A stretch of 48,620 nt of DNA from Myxococcales bacterium (GTDB lineage: Bacteria > Myxococcota_A > UBA9042): the NCBI GenBank assembly GCA_009692425.1, contig SHZF01000032.1, positions 1-48,620 of the forward strand. The letters run 5' to 3'. Each line of letters opens with the position of its first letter. The stretch's first letter is position 1. Under the pieces are notes generated by a model that ran no database searches, had not been told where the DNA came from, and was given only the letters and a program-made list of their open reading frames with translations. The position numbers and the translations under genes are program-made. Below, in pieces: positions 17,845 to 26,024 of this stretch.

Positions 17845-17968
17845 CGGCGGCCTGCCGACACGCGTGGGAAGCGAAACCGACGGCCAGAAGGTCAGCGAAC
17901 TGTTCGCGCTGGCGCCGGCGGGCGCTGGCGGCCTGTACGGCCTGAGCAACGCTTCCGTCGCGGGCGAG
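17845..17968. other. Intergenic region between convergent genes
   Basis: These 124 bases lie between the ArsC-like gene and the repeat that overlaps the serA stop. Several short GC-rich inverted segments are present (for example around GCGCTGGCGCC), but no clear terminator with a U-tract. Confidence 0.35.
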
Positions 17969-18003
17969 CGAGCACCGAGCCGAATTCAAGGGATTTGGTA
18001 TCA
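17969..18003 (-). repeat. 35-bp dispersed repeat, copy 2, supplying the serA stop codon
   Basis: The minus strand here is identical to 1301-1335 on the plus strand. The first three bases of the repeat (TGA) are the stop codon of serA. Both copies lie at the 3' end of the upstream gene in the same relative orientation, so they are inverted with respect to each other across 16.7 kb. Confidence 0.85.
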
Positions 18004-19230
18004 GTACAGGATGCGCGTGCGGATGTTCGTCTCCAGTGCCGCCACCCGCCGCTTGACCTCGTCCGACACGTCCTGGTCCAAGTCCATGACCAGGTAGCCG
18101 ATGGTGGCGTCGGTGGCCAGCATCTGCGCGTGGATGTTCGCGTTCAGGTCCGACACGATACGGTTCACGTCGCGCAGCACGCCCGGCACGTTGCGGTGCA
18201 CGTTCAGCACGCGGTGGGTCCCGGCGATTGGCGGCGCCTCGATTTGCGGGAAGTTCACCGCACCCGTCGTCGCGCCCGTGTTCACGAACTTCGTCAGCGC
18301 CACCGCCACTTCGCGCCCGATCGCCGCCTGCGCTTCCATGGTCGAGCCACCGACGTGGGGCGTCAACACGACGTTGTCCAGGCCGCGCAACGGCGACAGG
18401 AAGGCGTCGCTGTTGCCCTCGGGCTCCACGGGGAACACGTCGATCGCCGCACCGCCAAGGTGCCCTGACCGCAATGCCGCCGCCAGCGCCTCGATGTCGA
18501 CGACGTGGCCGCGGCTCGCGTTGATCAGGTAGCTGCCGGGCCGCATCGCCGCGAGTTCGAGCGCGCCGATCAGGTTCGTTGTCTGCGGTGTCTCGGGAAC
18601 GTGCAGCGTGACGAAATCTGCCAGTCCTAACAGTTCGTGCAGGGTCGCACACGGCCGTGAGCTGCCGATCGCCAGCGTGGACCGGATGTCGTGGGTCAGC
18701 ACCCGCATGCCCAGCGCCTCGGCCAGCACGCCGACCTGGCTGCCGATGTGGCCATAGCCGACGATGCCCAGCGTCTTGCCGCGCACTTCGTACGAGCCGT
18801 CGGCTGCCTTGCGCCAACGCCCAGCGTGAACAGCGCTGCTGCGGTCGAAAAGCTTGCGCGCCAGCACGATGACCTCAGCCAGGACCATCTCGGCCACGCT
18901 GCGGGTGTTCGAGAACGGCGCGTTGAACACCGGCACACCCTTGCGGTTGGCGGCGCCGAGGTCGATCTGGTTCGTGCCGATGCAGAAGGCGCCGATCGCC
19001 AACAGACGCCTGGCCTCGGCCAGCGAGCGCTCGGTGATGCGGGTCTTGCTGCGAATGCCCAGCAGGTGCACGTCGCGCAGGGCGGCCGCGAGTTCGGCCT
19101 CCGGCATGGCAGCAGGCGCGGCGGTGACGTGAAAACCCTCGCCGCGGAACACCTCGTGTGCCGTGGCGTGAATGTTCTCAAGCAGCAGGATTTCGATGTC
19201 CTGTTTGGGGAATGACGTGCGTGCCGTCAT
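18001..19230 (-). CDS. serA: D-3-phosphoglycerate dehydrogenase
   Basis: 409 residues, nearly the length of E. coli SerA (410). It oxidises 3-phosphoglycerate to 3-phosphohydroxypyruvate with NAD, the first step of serine synthesis. Visible parts are the substrate domain (L-L-G-I-R-S-K-T), the Rossmann motif G-I-V-G-Y-G-H-I-G-S, the catalytic Arg/Glu/His region (N-A-S-R-G-H-V-V-D, then L-T-P-H-V-G-G-S-T), and a C-terminal ACT domain with N-V-P-G-V-L and N-I-x-A-Q, where serine feedback usually acts. It begins 2 nt after the stop of the preceding membrane-protein gene, so it is the last gene of the epimerase/ABC operon. Its stop codon is part of a dispersed repeat. Confidence 0.95.
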   Translation of the reverse strand: MTARTSFPKQDIEILLLENIHATAHEVFRGEGFHVTAAPAAMPEAELAAALRDVHLLGIRSKTRITERSLAEARRLLAIGAFCIGTNQIDLGAANRKGVPVFNAPFSNTRSVAEMVLAEVIVLARKLFDRSSAVHAGRWRKAADGSYEVRGKTLGIVGYGHIGSQVGVLAEALGMRVLTHDIRSTLAIGSSRPCATLHELLGLADFVTLHVPETPQTTNLIGALELAAMRPGSYLINASRGHVVDIEALAAALRSGHLGGAAIDVFPVEPEGNSDAFLSPLRGLDNVVLTPHVGGSTMEAQAAIGREVAVALTKFVNTGATTGAVNFPQIEAPPIAGTHRVLNVHRNVPGVLRDVNRIVSDLNANIHAQMLATDATIGYLVMDLDQDVSDEVKRRVAALETNIRTRILY

Positions 19231-19232
19231 GG

Positions 19233-19886
19233 TCACGCCAGCCAGAGCGCGAGCGCCCACGTGCAGAAGCCGCCCAGCGACGCGGCCAGCCACGGCAGGC
19301 CGCCGCGTGTCCAATGGCCATCGCCATCGACGCCGCGGTGGAAGGCGAGCGTGAGCCCGCCGACCCAGACGAGGAAACCGAGCGCCACGGCGAGCGAAAT
19401 GCCCGCCCCCACACCAACCGGCCTTGCGTAGTCGGCCGAGAACTGGGCGAGCAGGACACCTGGGTCGCGCTTGTCGCCGCCACGCTCGGCCACGCGCACC
19501 AGCAACGCAGGTAGGCGCTGGCCGGCCGCGAGCACGAGGTCGGCCCGCGGCTGGTAGACGGAGCGCGCCGCGATGAGTCCCGAGCGGAGCCCGTCGAGCG
19601 CGTGCACGGCCAGTTCCGGCGTGGTCTTTTCGTGGCGGCGGGCGAGGTCGAGCAGCGCATCGCACGCGGCGTCCACATCCGGGCCCCACGGCGTATGCCA
19701 GCGCAACACGTTGCGGTAGGCCTCGACGGCGTCCCATGTGGCGCCCGCGCGTTCGGCTTGGACCGCCCGCGTCCAGGCCGCACGTTGCTCCCAGGTCGCG
19801 CGCACCGCCAGAACGGCCACGACGAACGCGACGGCTGCCAACGGGGCCAGCCAACGGCGCGGACCGGGGCTCGCTCGATCGGTCAC
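19233..19886 (-). CDS. Small membrane protein of the ABC/serA operon
   Basis: 217 residues from GTG 19886, which overlaps the permease stop as GTGA. One membrane segment lies near the N-terminus (W-L-A-P-L-A-A-V-A-F-V-V-A-V-L-A-V). One or two more lie near the C-terminus (I-S-L-A-V-A-L-G-F-L-V-W-V-G-G and P-W-L-A-A-S-L-G-G-F-C-T-W). Between them is a soluble, probably extracytoplasmic helical region containing a TPR-like stretch (A-V-E-A-Y-R-N-V-L-R-W). I do not recognise the family. Its translational coupling to an ABC-2 permease suggests a partner of that exporter. Confidence 0.75.
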   Translation of the reverse strand: MTDRASPGPRRWLAPLAAVAFVVAVLAVRATWEQRAAWTRAVQAERAGATWDAVEAYRNVLRWHTPWGPDVDAACDALLDLARRHEKTTPELAVHALDGLRSGLIAARSVYQPRADLVLAAGQRLPALLVRVAERGGDKRDPGVLLAQFSADYARPVGVGAGISLAVALGFLVWVGGLTLAFHRGVDGDGHWTRGGLPWLAASLGGFCTWALALWLA

Positions 19887-20707
19887 GTCAGGTCCCGGCG
19901 TTCGAACAGGACGAGCGCCAGCGCGACGAAAAGCACCGTCCACGACAGCCCGTAGCCGAGCGCGGCGACAACGTAGTCCGTCGGCACCGGCCAGCCGAGC
20001 AGTACCTCGTCGGCCACGTTGAACGTCGACAAGTCGGGCAGCACCGCCACCAGCACCTTGCCCAGCGCACGCATCACAGGCACTTCGGCGAAGCCGCCCT
20101 TGGGGGCGGAAAGGAGGTCCTGCAGCACGTACACGACCCGCCCCACAACGAACACGCCGGCTGTCAGCACGCCGGCCAGCACGGGTCGCGTCAGCGCCGA
20201 AAAGAACAGCGCCACCGCCGTCACCAGCACGACTTCGACGTACTGCAGGCCGAGCGCGAGCGCCAGAGCCGGCGTCATCGCACCGCCGCGCAGCACGAGC
20301 ACACCCCACCAGCACGCGCCGAGCAACCCCACCTGCACGCCTAGCAACGCGCACAGGCCCGCAAACTTGCCGACGAGGAACTCCGATCGTCGAATCGGCT
20401 TCGGCAGGATCGCGTACAGCGTCTTGCGCTCCAACTCCTTGTGCAGCAACAGGGCGCCCATCAGGACCGCCGTCGCCACGGTCAGCAGCGAGATCGAGAA
20501 CAGCCCGAAATCCTGCACGAGCCGGGCCTTCTGGTCGGCCAACGCCAGTTCCGACAGCGCAACCGAGAACAGCAGGAGCAACACCGCAGCCGCCAGCATC
20601 CCGTAGAACACACGGTTGCGGCGCGCCTCACGCAGCGTGTTGGCCGCGACCGCTGCGATCCGCTGCAGCGAGCGGGCCGGGCCGGTAACGTGAACAGCGC
20701 CGGTCAT
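19883..20707 (-). CDS. ABC-2 type transporter permease
   Basis: 274 residues with about six membrane segments. The layout is that of ABC-2 permeases: an N-terminal cytoplasmic stretch (T-L-R-E-A-R-R-N-R-V-F-Y), TM1, a long loop, then R-K-T-L-Y-A-I-L-P-K-P-I-R-R-S-E-F-L-V-G-K before the core spans. That last motif is typical of NosY/YhhJ-like permeases. Its ATG overlaps the ATPase stop by 4 nt and its own stop overlaps the next start by 4 nt, so the three are translated together. The exported substrate is unknown. Confidence 0.85.
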   Translation of the reverse strand: MTGAVHVTGPARSLQRIAAVAANTLREARRNRVFYGMLAAAVLLLLFSVALSELALADQKARLVQDFGLFSISLLTVATAVLMGALLLHKELERKTLYAILPKPIRRSEFLVGKFAGLCALLGVQVGLLGACWWGVLVLRGGAMTPALALALGLQYVEVVLVTAVALFFSALTRPVLAGVLTAGVFVVGRVVYVLQDLLSAPKGGFAEVPVMRALGKVLVAVLPDLSTFNVADEVLLGWPVPTDYVVAALGYGLSWTVLFVALALVLFERRDLT

Positions 20708-21696
20708 GGCTGCCCCTTGGCCGCCGCGTCCTGCGAATCTTGCGACTCGCCGCGCGCTTCGACCCGCACGGCCTTGCGCACGAACAGTTCTTCGAGCGAA
20801 TCCCGCCGCGGCAGCAGTTGTTCCAGCTTGGCACCCGCGGCGAGGCCCGCCTGCAACAGCGCATCGACGGCGTCATGGGGCACGGCGAGCCGCAGCCGGG
20901 CGCCCGTCCGCTCGCGCTCGACTGACCCCTCGACTGCCAACAGTGCGCGGGCCGCCGCCTCACCGCCCGCGCCGAGTTCGAACAGCGCCTCGACTTCGAG
21001 CGCGCCGCGATCCAGCAAGGCGTCAAGTCGGCCGGCAGCGACGACCTTGCCCTGGTTCAGGATTGTGACGGCGTCGCACAGGGTCTCGATGTCGGTCAAC
21101 ACGTGAGAGCTGAAGAACAAAGACTTGCCCTGGGAGCGAAGTTCCGCCATCAAATCAAGAACCTCCTTGCGGCCGATCGGGTCAAGCCCCGACAGCGGTT
21201 CGTCGTAGATGACCAGTTCCGGGTCGTTGAGCAGGCTCTGCGCGATGCCGAGGCGCTGCAACATGCCCTTCGAGAAACCCCGCAGCGGCCGATCCGCGGC
21301 GTGCCCGAGGCCCAACCGCTCGAGCAGGGCGCCCGTCCGGGTCCGGCGCGTGGTGCGATCGAGCCCGAAAAGGTCACCAGCGTAGTTCATCACTTCGCGC
21401 GGCGTCAGCCAGTCGTAGAAGTAGGGGCTCTCGGGCAGGTAGCCGACACCAGCGCGCGCCTCGATGTCCCACGGGTCGCGGCCGAACAACTTCACCGACC
21501 CAGCCGTCGGCCGAATCAGTCCGAGGATGCACTTGATCGAGGTGGTCTTGCCCGACCCGTTCGGGCCGAGAAACCCCATCGACTCACCGCGTCGCAGCGA
21601 CAGGCTGACGTCGCGCACCGCCGTCACTTTGCGGGCCAGCAAGCCTACGCGAAAAACCTTTTGCAAGTTGCGAAGTTCGAGAAACACCGTCGTCAT
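20704..21696 (-). CDS. ABC transporter ATP-binding protein
   Basis: 330 residues. Walker A is G-P-N-G-S-G-K-T (44-51), the signature loop is G-F-S-K-G-M (140-145) and Walker B is L-V-I-Y-D-E-P (161-167), followed by S-H-V-L-T-D-I as the switch His. The C-terminal 100 residues form the extra domain seen in CcmA/NatA-type ATPases of ABC-2 exporters. It powers the permease encoded immediately downstream. ATG overlaps the epimerase stop (ATGA), so this operon also couples sugar-nucleotide metabolism with export. Confidence 0.92.
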   Translation of the reverse strand: MTTVFLELRNLQKVFRVGLLARKVTAVRDVSLSLRRGESMGFLGPNGSGKTTSIKCILGLIRPTAGSVKLFGRDPWDIEARAGVGYLPESPYFYDWLTPREVMNYAGDLFGLDRTTRRTRTGALLERLGLGHAADRPLRGFSKGMLQRLGIAQSLLNDPELVIYDEPLSGLDPIGRKEVLDLMAELRSQGKSLFFSSHVLTDIETLCDAVTILNQGKVVAAGRLDALLDRGALEVEALFELGAGGEAAARALLAVEGSVERERTGARLRLAVPHDAVDALLQAGLAAGAKLEQLLPRRDSLEELFVRKAVRVEARGESQDSQDAAAKGQP

Positions 21697-22769
21697 GAGG
21701 TTGCGACCGGAGGCGCGGATGCGGTCGTGGCCGGCGCCGCGTGGGTTGCGTTCGACACCCCGCCCGCCAGGCCGTGGCCACGGTACCACGCGATGGTGCG
21801 CGCCAGGCCGGCCTCCAAGTCCACGCGCGGCACAAAACCGAGCAGCGACCGGGCCTTGGAGATGTCCGGCACCCGCAGTTCCACGTCGGTGAAATTCCAG
21901 GGAACCTGCTGCAAGACGCTGGAAGACTCCGCGAGCCGGACGATCTCGCGCGCCAGTTGCCAGATCGTGACCGTCGAACGTGGGTTGCCGATGTTGAAGG
22001 AGTGGCCGAGCGCTTCGGGCCGCGTCAGCACGAGCAGCAGGCCGTCGATGATGTCGTCGATGTAGCACCACGACCGGATCTGGGAGCCGTCGTTGTGCAC
22101 GACGAGCGGTTCGCCCGCCAGCGCCCTGCGCACGAAGTGGTGGATCGCGCCCGTGCCGACCTGCCGCGGTCCGTAGATGTTGAACGGCCGGATGCTGACC
22201 GTCGGCAGGTCGTACTGTTTGTGGTAGTTGGCGCACAGGTGTTCGGTCGCCAGCTTGGCCACCGCGTAGGTCCAGCGCGCCTCACCGACCGCGCCCAGCG
22301 TCGTCGCGTCCCCCTCGGCCACGTTGAAGGCGTAGCGGCCGAACACTTCGGACGTGGAAAAATCGACCACGCGAAGCAACGGTTCCCCGCGAGCAAACCG
22401 TTCGTGCGCCACTTCGAGCACGTTCATCGTGCCAGTCAGGCTGACCTGCATCGTCAGCACCGGGTTCTTCATCACCGTGTCGACGCCCGCGATCGAGGCC
22501 ATGTGGATGATGTGGTGGGCGTCGGCCAAGGCATCCGCCAGCGCCGCCTTGTCGCGCACGTCGCCGCGCACGAGTCGCACGTTGGGCTGGCGCAGCAGAT
22601 CGGTGGTCAGCGTCGCGTCGTGGTGCAGGTTGTCGAACAGGATGACCCGGATCGACGGGTCCACGCAGAGCCGCTCCGCCAACGTCGAGCCGATGAAGCC
22701 GGCACCGCCGGTGATCGCCACGGTCTGGCCGTGCAGGGAATGGAGTGCGGCAGCAAGCAGTTCGGTCAT
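21693..22769 (-). CDS. NAD-dependent epimerase/dehydratase (UDP-glucuronate decarboxylase-like)
   Basis: 358 residues from ATG 22769. It is an extended short-chain dehydrogenase: the NAD-binding G-G-A-G-F-I-G-S is at 21-28, and the catalytic pair Y168-x-x-x-K172 lies in W-T-Y-A-V-A-K. F-N-I-Y-G-P-R-Q and D-G-S-Q-I-R-S-W-C-Y-I-D-D resemble UDP-glucuronate decarboxylase and dTDP-glucose dehydratase relatives. Exact product is uncertain. It is the first gene of a five-gene unit ending in serA. A second ATG at 22844 would extend the protein by 25 residues that look unlike the family, so it was not used. A short Ala/Thr/Pro tail follows the catalytic domain. Confidence 0.85.
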   Translation of the reverse strand: MTELLAAALHSLHGQTVAITGGAGFIGSTLAERLCVDPSIRVILFDNLHHDATLTTDLLRQPNVRLVRGDVRDKAALADALADAHHIIHMASIAGVDTVMKNPVLTMQVSLTGTMNVLEVAHERFARGEPLLRVVDFSTSEVFGRYAFNVAEGDATTLGAVGEARWTYAVAKLATEHLCANYHKQYDLPTVSIRPFNIYGPRQVGTGAIHHFVRRALAGEPLVVHNDGSQIRSWCYIDDIIDGLLLVLTRPEALGHSFNIGNPRSTVTIWQLAREIVRLAESSSVLQQVPWNFTDVELRVPDISKARSLLGFVPRVDLEAGLARTIAWYRGHGLAGGVSNATHAAPATTASAPPVATS

Positions 22770-22876
22770 GGCGCGTGAGGCAGGCCGGCAGGTGGTTAGC
22801 AGGCGCCAAGATGGTGGCATGGCGGTGCGGCATTCGTCTACCAACGCATGGAGCGGGCCCGTTCGTTGCGGAGTGT

Positions 22877-22905
22877 TTGACCCTTTGGCGCCCAGGGACT
22901 ACCCT
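22877..22905 (+). promoter_or_regulatory. Possible sigma-70-type promoter
   Basis: TTGACC at 22877-22882, a 17-nt spacer, then TACCCT at 22900-22905. The -35 matches 5 of 6, the -10 only 3 of 6. It would serve the rightward lipoprotein gene. Confidence 0.25.
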
Positions 22906-22981
22906 CGTTTGGATGAGCGCATCGGGCCGGCGCGCAATGCACTCCCCCGCAGCGGACCGGCGCCGCGCGCCGCGTGTGGGG

Positions 22982-23098
22982 GATGATCTGCGTACTGCGA
23001 TGACTCAGCGTATCACGATGACTCAGCGTATCACGATGACTCCGCGCATGACCGTGACTCCGCGCATGGCCATGATTCTGCGTATCGCTATGATATTG
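22982..23098 (+). repeat. 18-bp imperfect tandem repeat with an ATG in most units
   Basis: Six units with consensus ATGACTCNGCGTATCNC follow each other; starts are at 22983, 23000, 23018, 23036, 23054 (GTG) and 23072, with a shortened seventh at 23090. Units 2 and 3 are identical. The first is one base short, so its ATG is out of frame with the others. In frame the array encodes repeats of M-T-Q-R-I-T. It spans the probable start region of the downstream lipoprotein gene. Confidence 0.85.
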
Positions 23099-24040
23099 TT
23101 GAGCATTGTCGTGGTCGTCGGCACAGCTGCCTCGTGCGCGGAGTCGGCGATCGTGCCGCCCCCGTCCGCGGCGCTGTCTTTGCCGATGGCCGAGCGGATT
23201 CGCAAGATCCTGGACGATCCCAGTATGTTGGCGCGTGCGCCGGCGTCGTCGTCCGGCGCCAGCGTTGCGTCCGCCGGAACTGCAGCCGTGCCGGCAGGGG
23301 TGCCGGGGCCCGAAGCAGCCGTCCCCGCGGCGCTTGACGCGCGTCCGGTCGTGCCGAATGAGCCTTCTGCTGCCACCGCGCCGACCCCCACCGGACCGGC
23401 CGCATCGGTGAACGCCCCCACTGTGGTCGCGCCTGGTGTGCCCGGGCCCGCTGTGCCCGTTGCGCCGGCCGCGCAGCAACCCGCCCCTCCCGTTTCTGCA
23501 CCACCCCAGCCGTCCGCGGCAGCGGCGGAATCGAACCGGCGCGTGTTGCAGGCAGTCGCCGCCACTCCCCCGGCCGTCAAGCCGGGTGGCCCCAACGTGT
23601 CGGCGAAGGCACAAGCAGCGAAGCCCGCGCGCGCAAAGAAGCCGCCGGTCGAAAGGGCGTCCAAGGTTGAGCCCACAGCCGACGTCGTCATTCCTGAAGG
23701 CGCAGACGCCACCGACTTGCTTTACAGCGGCAAGCGCAAGCTCGAAGCCGGCGACCTGGGCGGCGCCATCGACGAACTGCGGGCAAGTCAGCAGTTGCGC
23801 CCGAGTGCGCGCACGCTGACGTTGCTGGGCCGCGCGCTGTTCGACAACGGTGACCTCGCTCAGGCGGCAAAGGTACTGCAGCAGGCGGGAGGGCTCGACG
23901 ACGCCCAACTGCTGCTCGGCACGCTGTACCAGCAGACCGGCAAACCCGACAAAGCCAGGAAGGTGTACGAGGCGTTCCTCGCCAAGCACGCCGACCACCC
24001 GAAGGCCGAGTGGGTGCGTCGACTCGTCGATACACTTTGA
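23000..24040 (+). CDS. Pro/Ala-rich lipoprotein with C-terminal TPR domain
   Basis: The start is ambiguous because in-frame ATGs recur at 23000, 23018, 23036, 23066, 23072 and 23090 in a tandem repeat. From 23066 the product has a normal lipoprotein signal (R, then I-L-L-S-I-V-V-V-V-G-T-A-A-S-C). From 23000 it is 346 residues. After the Cys, about 170 residues are a Pro/Ala/Val linker with a Lys-rich end (A-K-P-A-R-A-K-K-P-P). The last 110 residues contain three TPR units (for example D-L-G-G-A-I-D-E-L-R-A-S-Q-Q-L-R-P). Likely a periplasmic scaffold. It is followed 64 nt later by another lipoprotein gene. Confidence 0.75.
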   Translation: MTQRITMTQRITMTPRMTVTPRMAMILRIAMILLSIVVVVGTAASCAESAIVPPPSAALSLPMAERIRKILDDPSMLARAPASSSGASVASAGTAAVPAGVPGPEAAVPAALDARPVVPNEPSAATAPTPTGPAASVNAPTVVAPGVPGPAVPVAPAAQQPAPPVSAPPQPSAAAAESNRRVLQAVAATPPAVKPGGPNVSAKAQAAKPARAKKPPVERASKVEPTADVVIPEGADATDLLYSGKRKLEAGDLGGAIDELRASQQLRPSARTLTLLGRALFDNGDLAQAAKVLQQAGGLDDAQLLLGTLYQQTGKPDKARKVYEAFLAKHADHPKAEWVRRLVDTL

Positions 24041-24104
24041 ATTCGCTGGCGTTTGTCGCGAACCGCGCGACGTCGCCCGCCCTCGACCGGAAGAGTGCGC
24101 TGCC

Positions 24105-24746
24105 ATGACCGTGACCCGTCGCTTCCACCCGTCGCTTGCGACCCTCGGCCTTCTCGTCGCCCTGGCCGCCTGCAACCGGCCCCTGCCGGGCAGCGCGGCG
24201 CCGTTGCAGGCGACGCCGGCCCGACCGCTCGTGCCGCCGGCTCCATCGGTGAAGGCGACCGTCCCGGCCGCGCCGTTGCAACCCAGCGAGTACGTTGCGA
24301 CGAACAAGCCGGACCCGAACTGCCCCAGCTGCCGTCGCGGCGACGTCGTCAGCGGCCCGACCTACCACGGCAAGCCCGACATGCCGCTCGACACGAAGAC
24401 CCTCGATGACGTCCGCATCACGCTGGACGAGACCACCGAAATCCTGGAACAGGGCGTCGCGATTCTGGAGAAACGCGCGAAGTCTCCCGACAAGGCGCTG
24501 GCCGACCTCGAGGCGTACCGGCGCCACGACGCCGCTCGCATCGAACGGGCGTTTGCCAAGGCTCGGGAGGTGAAGGCCCGGCTGCGCGCTGCCGGCTATG
24601 ACCAGGACATTCCAGCCGAAGTCCGCCCGTACGCCGAAGAGAAGATGCGCAAGGTGCTCGAGCGACTCGACGCGGTGCGCGACATCTATCGGGGCCGCCC
24701 GGCTGTGCTCGAATCGTTCGGCGCGCTTTTCCCGCGCGGCTTCTGA
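24105..24746 (+). CDS. Lipoprotein of unknown function, helical
   Basis: 213 residues. The signal peptide has R-R in its n-region and ends L-A-A-C (Cys23). A Pro/Ala linker runs to about residue 60, then C-P-S-C-R-R-G-D, a C-x-x-C pair that could bind a metal or form a disulfide. From residue 85 on the protein is charged helices, such as L-D-E-T-T-E-I-L-E-Q-G-V-A-I-L-E-K-R and A-E-E-K-M-R-K-V-L-E-R-L, which look like a coiled coil. No known family is recognised. The rhomboid protease gene starts 12 nt after its stop, so the two are probably one transcript. Confidence 0.75.
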   Translation: MTVTRRFHPSLATLGLLVALAACNRPLPGSAAPLQATPARPLVPPAPSVKATVPAAPLQPSEYVATNKPDPNCPSCRRGDVVSGPTYHGKPDMPLDTKTLDDVRITLDETTEILEQGVAILEKRAKSPDKALADLEAYRRHDAARIERAFAKAREVKARLRAAGYDQDIPAEVRPYAEEKMRKVLERLDAVRDIYRGRPAVLESFGALFPRGF

Positions 24747-24758
24747 AGTCTGCCGCCC

Positions 24759-26024
24759 ATGCCCGAATCGCCGCCCCCGCTGCGCCAGCAGGACCTCGAG
24801 CAGGCGGCGACACGCGTGCTGCTCGCCGCCGCGTTGCAGCGCAAGCTCGTGCTCGTGCCCCTGACGATCCTGCTGTTGTTGGTGCTTGGCGCGTTGCAGT
24901 TCAGCGCGGACGACTGGTTGGGCCCGCACGGCTCCGAACAGGTGCTGCTGGCCGGCGCCCAGATGCCGATCCGCGTGCTGCGCGGCGAATGGTGGCGCCT
25001 GTTCACGGCGCCTTGGCTGCACGGCGACTGGTCGCACCTGATGCTCAACGCGCTCAGCCTTTTCGTCGTCGGTCGGCCGGTCGAGGCGACGTACGGGCCG
25101 GCGCGATTCTGGATCATCTTTTCGGGTGCCGCGCTGGCCGGCACGCTGGCCTCGCTCGGCCAAGGGGCGCCGATGTCGGTAGGCGCCTCGGGCGCGGTGT
25201 TCGGCATGCTGGGCGCCATGCTCGGGCTCGGCCTCAAACTGCTGCCGCGCCTGTCGAGTGAGCTGCGCTGGACGCTCGTGCTGGTCCCGGCCGGGCTGCT
25301 GGTTGGCACGCTCGTCCTCGGCCTGCTCCTCGACGCGACGCCGGGCGCCATCGACCACCACGCACACTGGGGCGGCGGCTTTGGCGGGCTGTGCCTGGGG
25401 CTCGTGCTGCAGCCGCGCCTCGACCTCGGCGAGGCCGTCGCCGTACGCGGACCTGCGGTGATTCGTGCGGTCGCCTGGACCTCGGCCTGCGTCGTCGGTC
25501 TCGCGCTCGCGCTGGCCTCGCAGCGCATCGGCACGCCGATCGAACTGCCGCCCGTGGCGCGCGCGACCTTTCGCTTTGACGCGTTGGCGGTGCCCTACCC
25601 CCGCGATGCACGGCGCGGCGTGTTGCGTGGCGGCCGCTGCGACGGCACCCAGGTCGACCCAGCGTGGGCGCTGCGCACGGGGCGCGTGACGTGCTTCGTG
25701 TTGCCGTTGGGTGCCATCCTCGAACTCGGACGCCGTGCCGATCTGCTCACCCTGGACGACAAGGACTTCGCCGTCTTGCGGCGCGCCAACGACAGCGGTG
25801 CGTTCGTGCAGCGCCAGCCCAACGTGATGCTGTTCCCGCTCGGCACGGACTTGCTCTACGCCTTGATCGCGCCCGAGCCCCTGCTGGCGAGCCATGCCGA
25901 TGCCCTGCGCGGCATGCTGCCCGGGCGCGGCCAAGCCTACGTCGGCGTGCCTTCCGCCGCACTGCGGCAACTGGATGCAGCCGGCCCGCCATGGCTGCGC
26001 TGGCAGGCGGAGAATGATGGCTGA
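24759..26024 (+). CDS. Rhomboid-family intramembrane serine protease with C-terminal extension
   Basis: 421 residues. The six-helix rhomboid core occupies about 30-260. Visible signature parts are R-G-E-W-W-R-L-F-T-A-P-W-L-H-G-D-W-S-H-L-M-L-N (H93 and N97), the catalytic Ser144 in G-A-S-G-A-V-F-G, and His203 in H-A-H-W-G-G-G-F-G-G. The catalytic dyad is therefore intact. Residues from about 265 to the end are a non-membrane domain of 150 residues that I do not recognise. It contains two cysteines (R-C-D and T-C-F). The gene overlaps the thioredoxin-like gene by 11 nt, so protease and redox protein are made together. Confidence 0.9.
   Translation: MPESPPPLRQQDLEQAATRVLLAAALQRKLVLVPLTILLLLVLGALQFSADDWLGPHGSEQVLLAGAQMPIRVLRGEWWRLFTAPWLHGDWSHLMLNALSLFVVGRPVEATYGPARFWIIFSGAALAGTLASLGQGAPMSVGASGAVFGMLGAMLGLGLKLLPRLSSELRWTLVLVPAGLLVGTLVLGLLLDATPGAIDHHAHWGGGFGGLCLGLVLQPRLDLGEAVAVRGPAVIRAVAWTSACVVGLALALASQRIGTPIELPPVARATFRFDALAVPYPRDARRGVLRGGRCDGTQVDPAWALRTGRVTCFVLPLGAILELGRRADLLTLDDKDFAVLRRANDSGAFVQRQPNVMLFPLGTDLLYALIAPEPLLASHADALRGMLPGRGQAYVGVPSAALRQLDAAGPPWLRWQAENDG

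Noticed and set aside
1301-18003. The 35-bp inverted pair as ends of a mobile element
   Set aside because: The 16.7 kb between them holds housekeeping-like genes, and no transposase, integrase or target duplication is visible.
22982-23098. The 18-bp array as plasmid replication iterons
   Set aside because: There is no rep gene, no AT-rich region beside it, and the array is in frame with a lipoprotein signal peptide.
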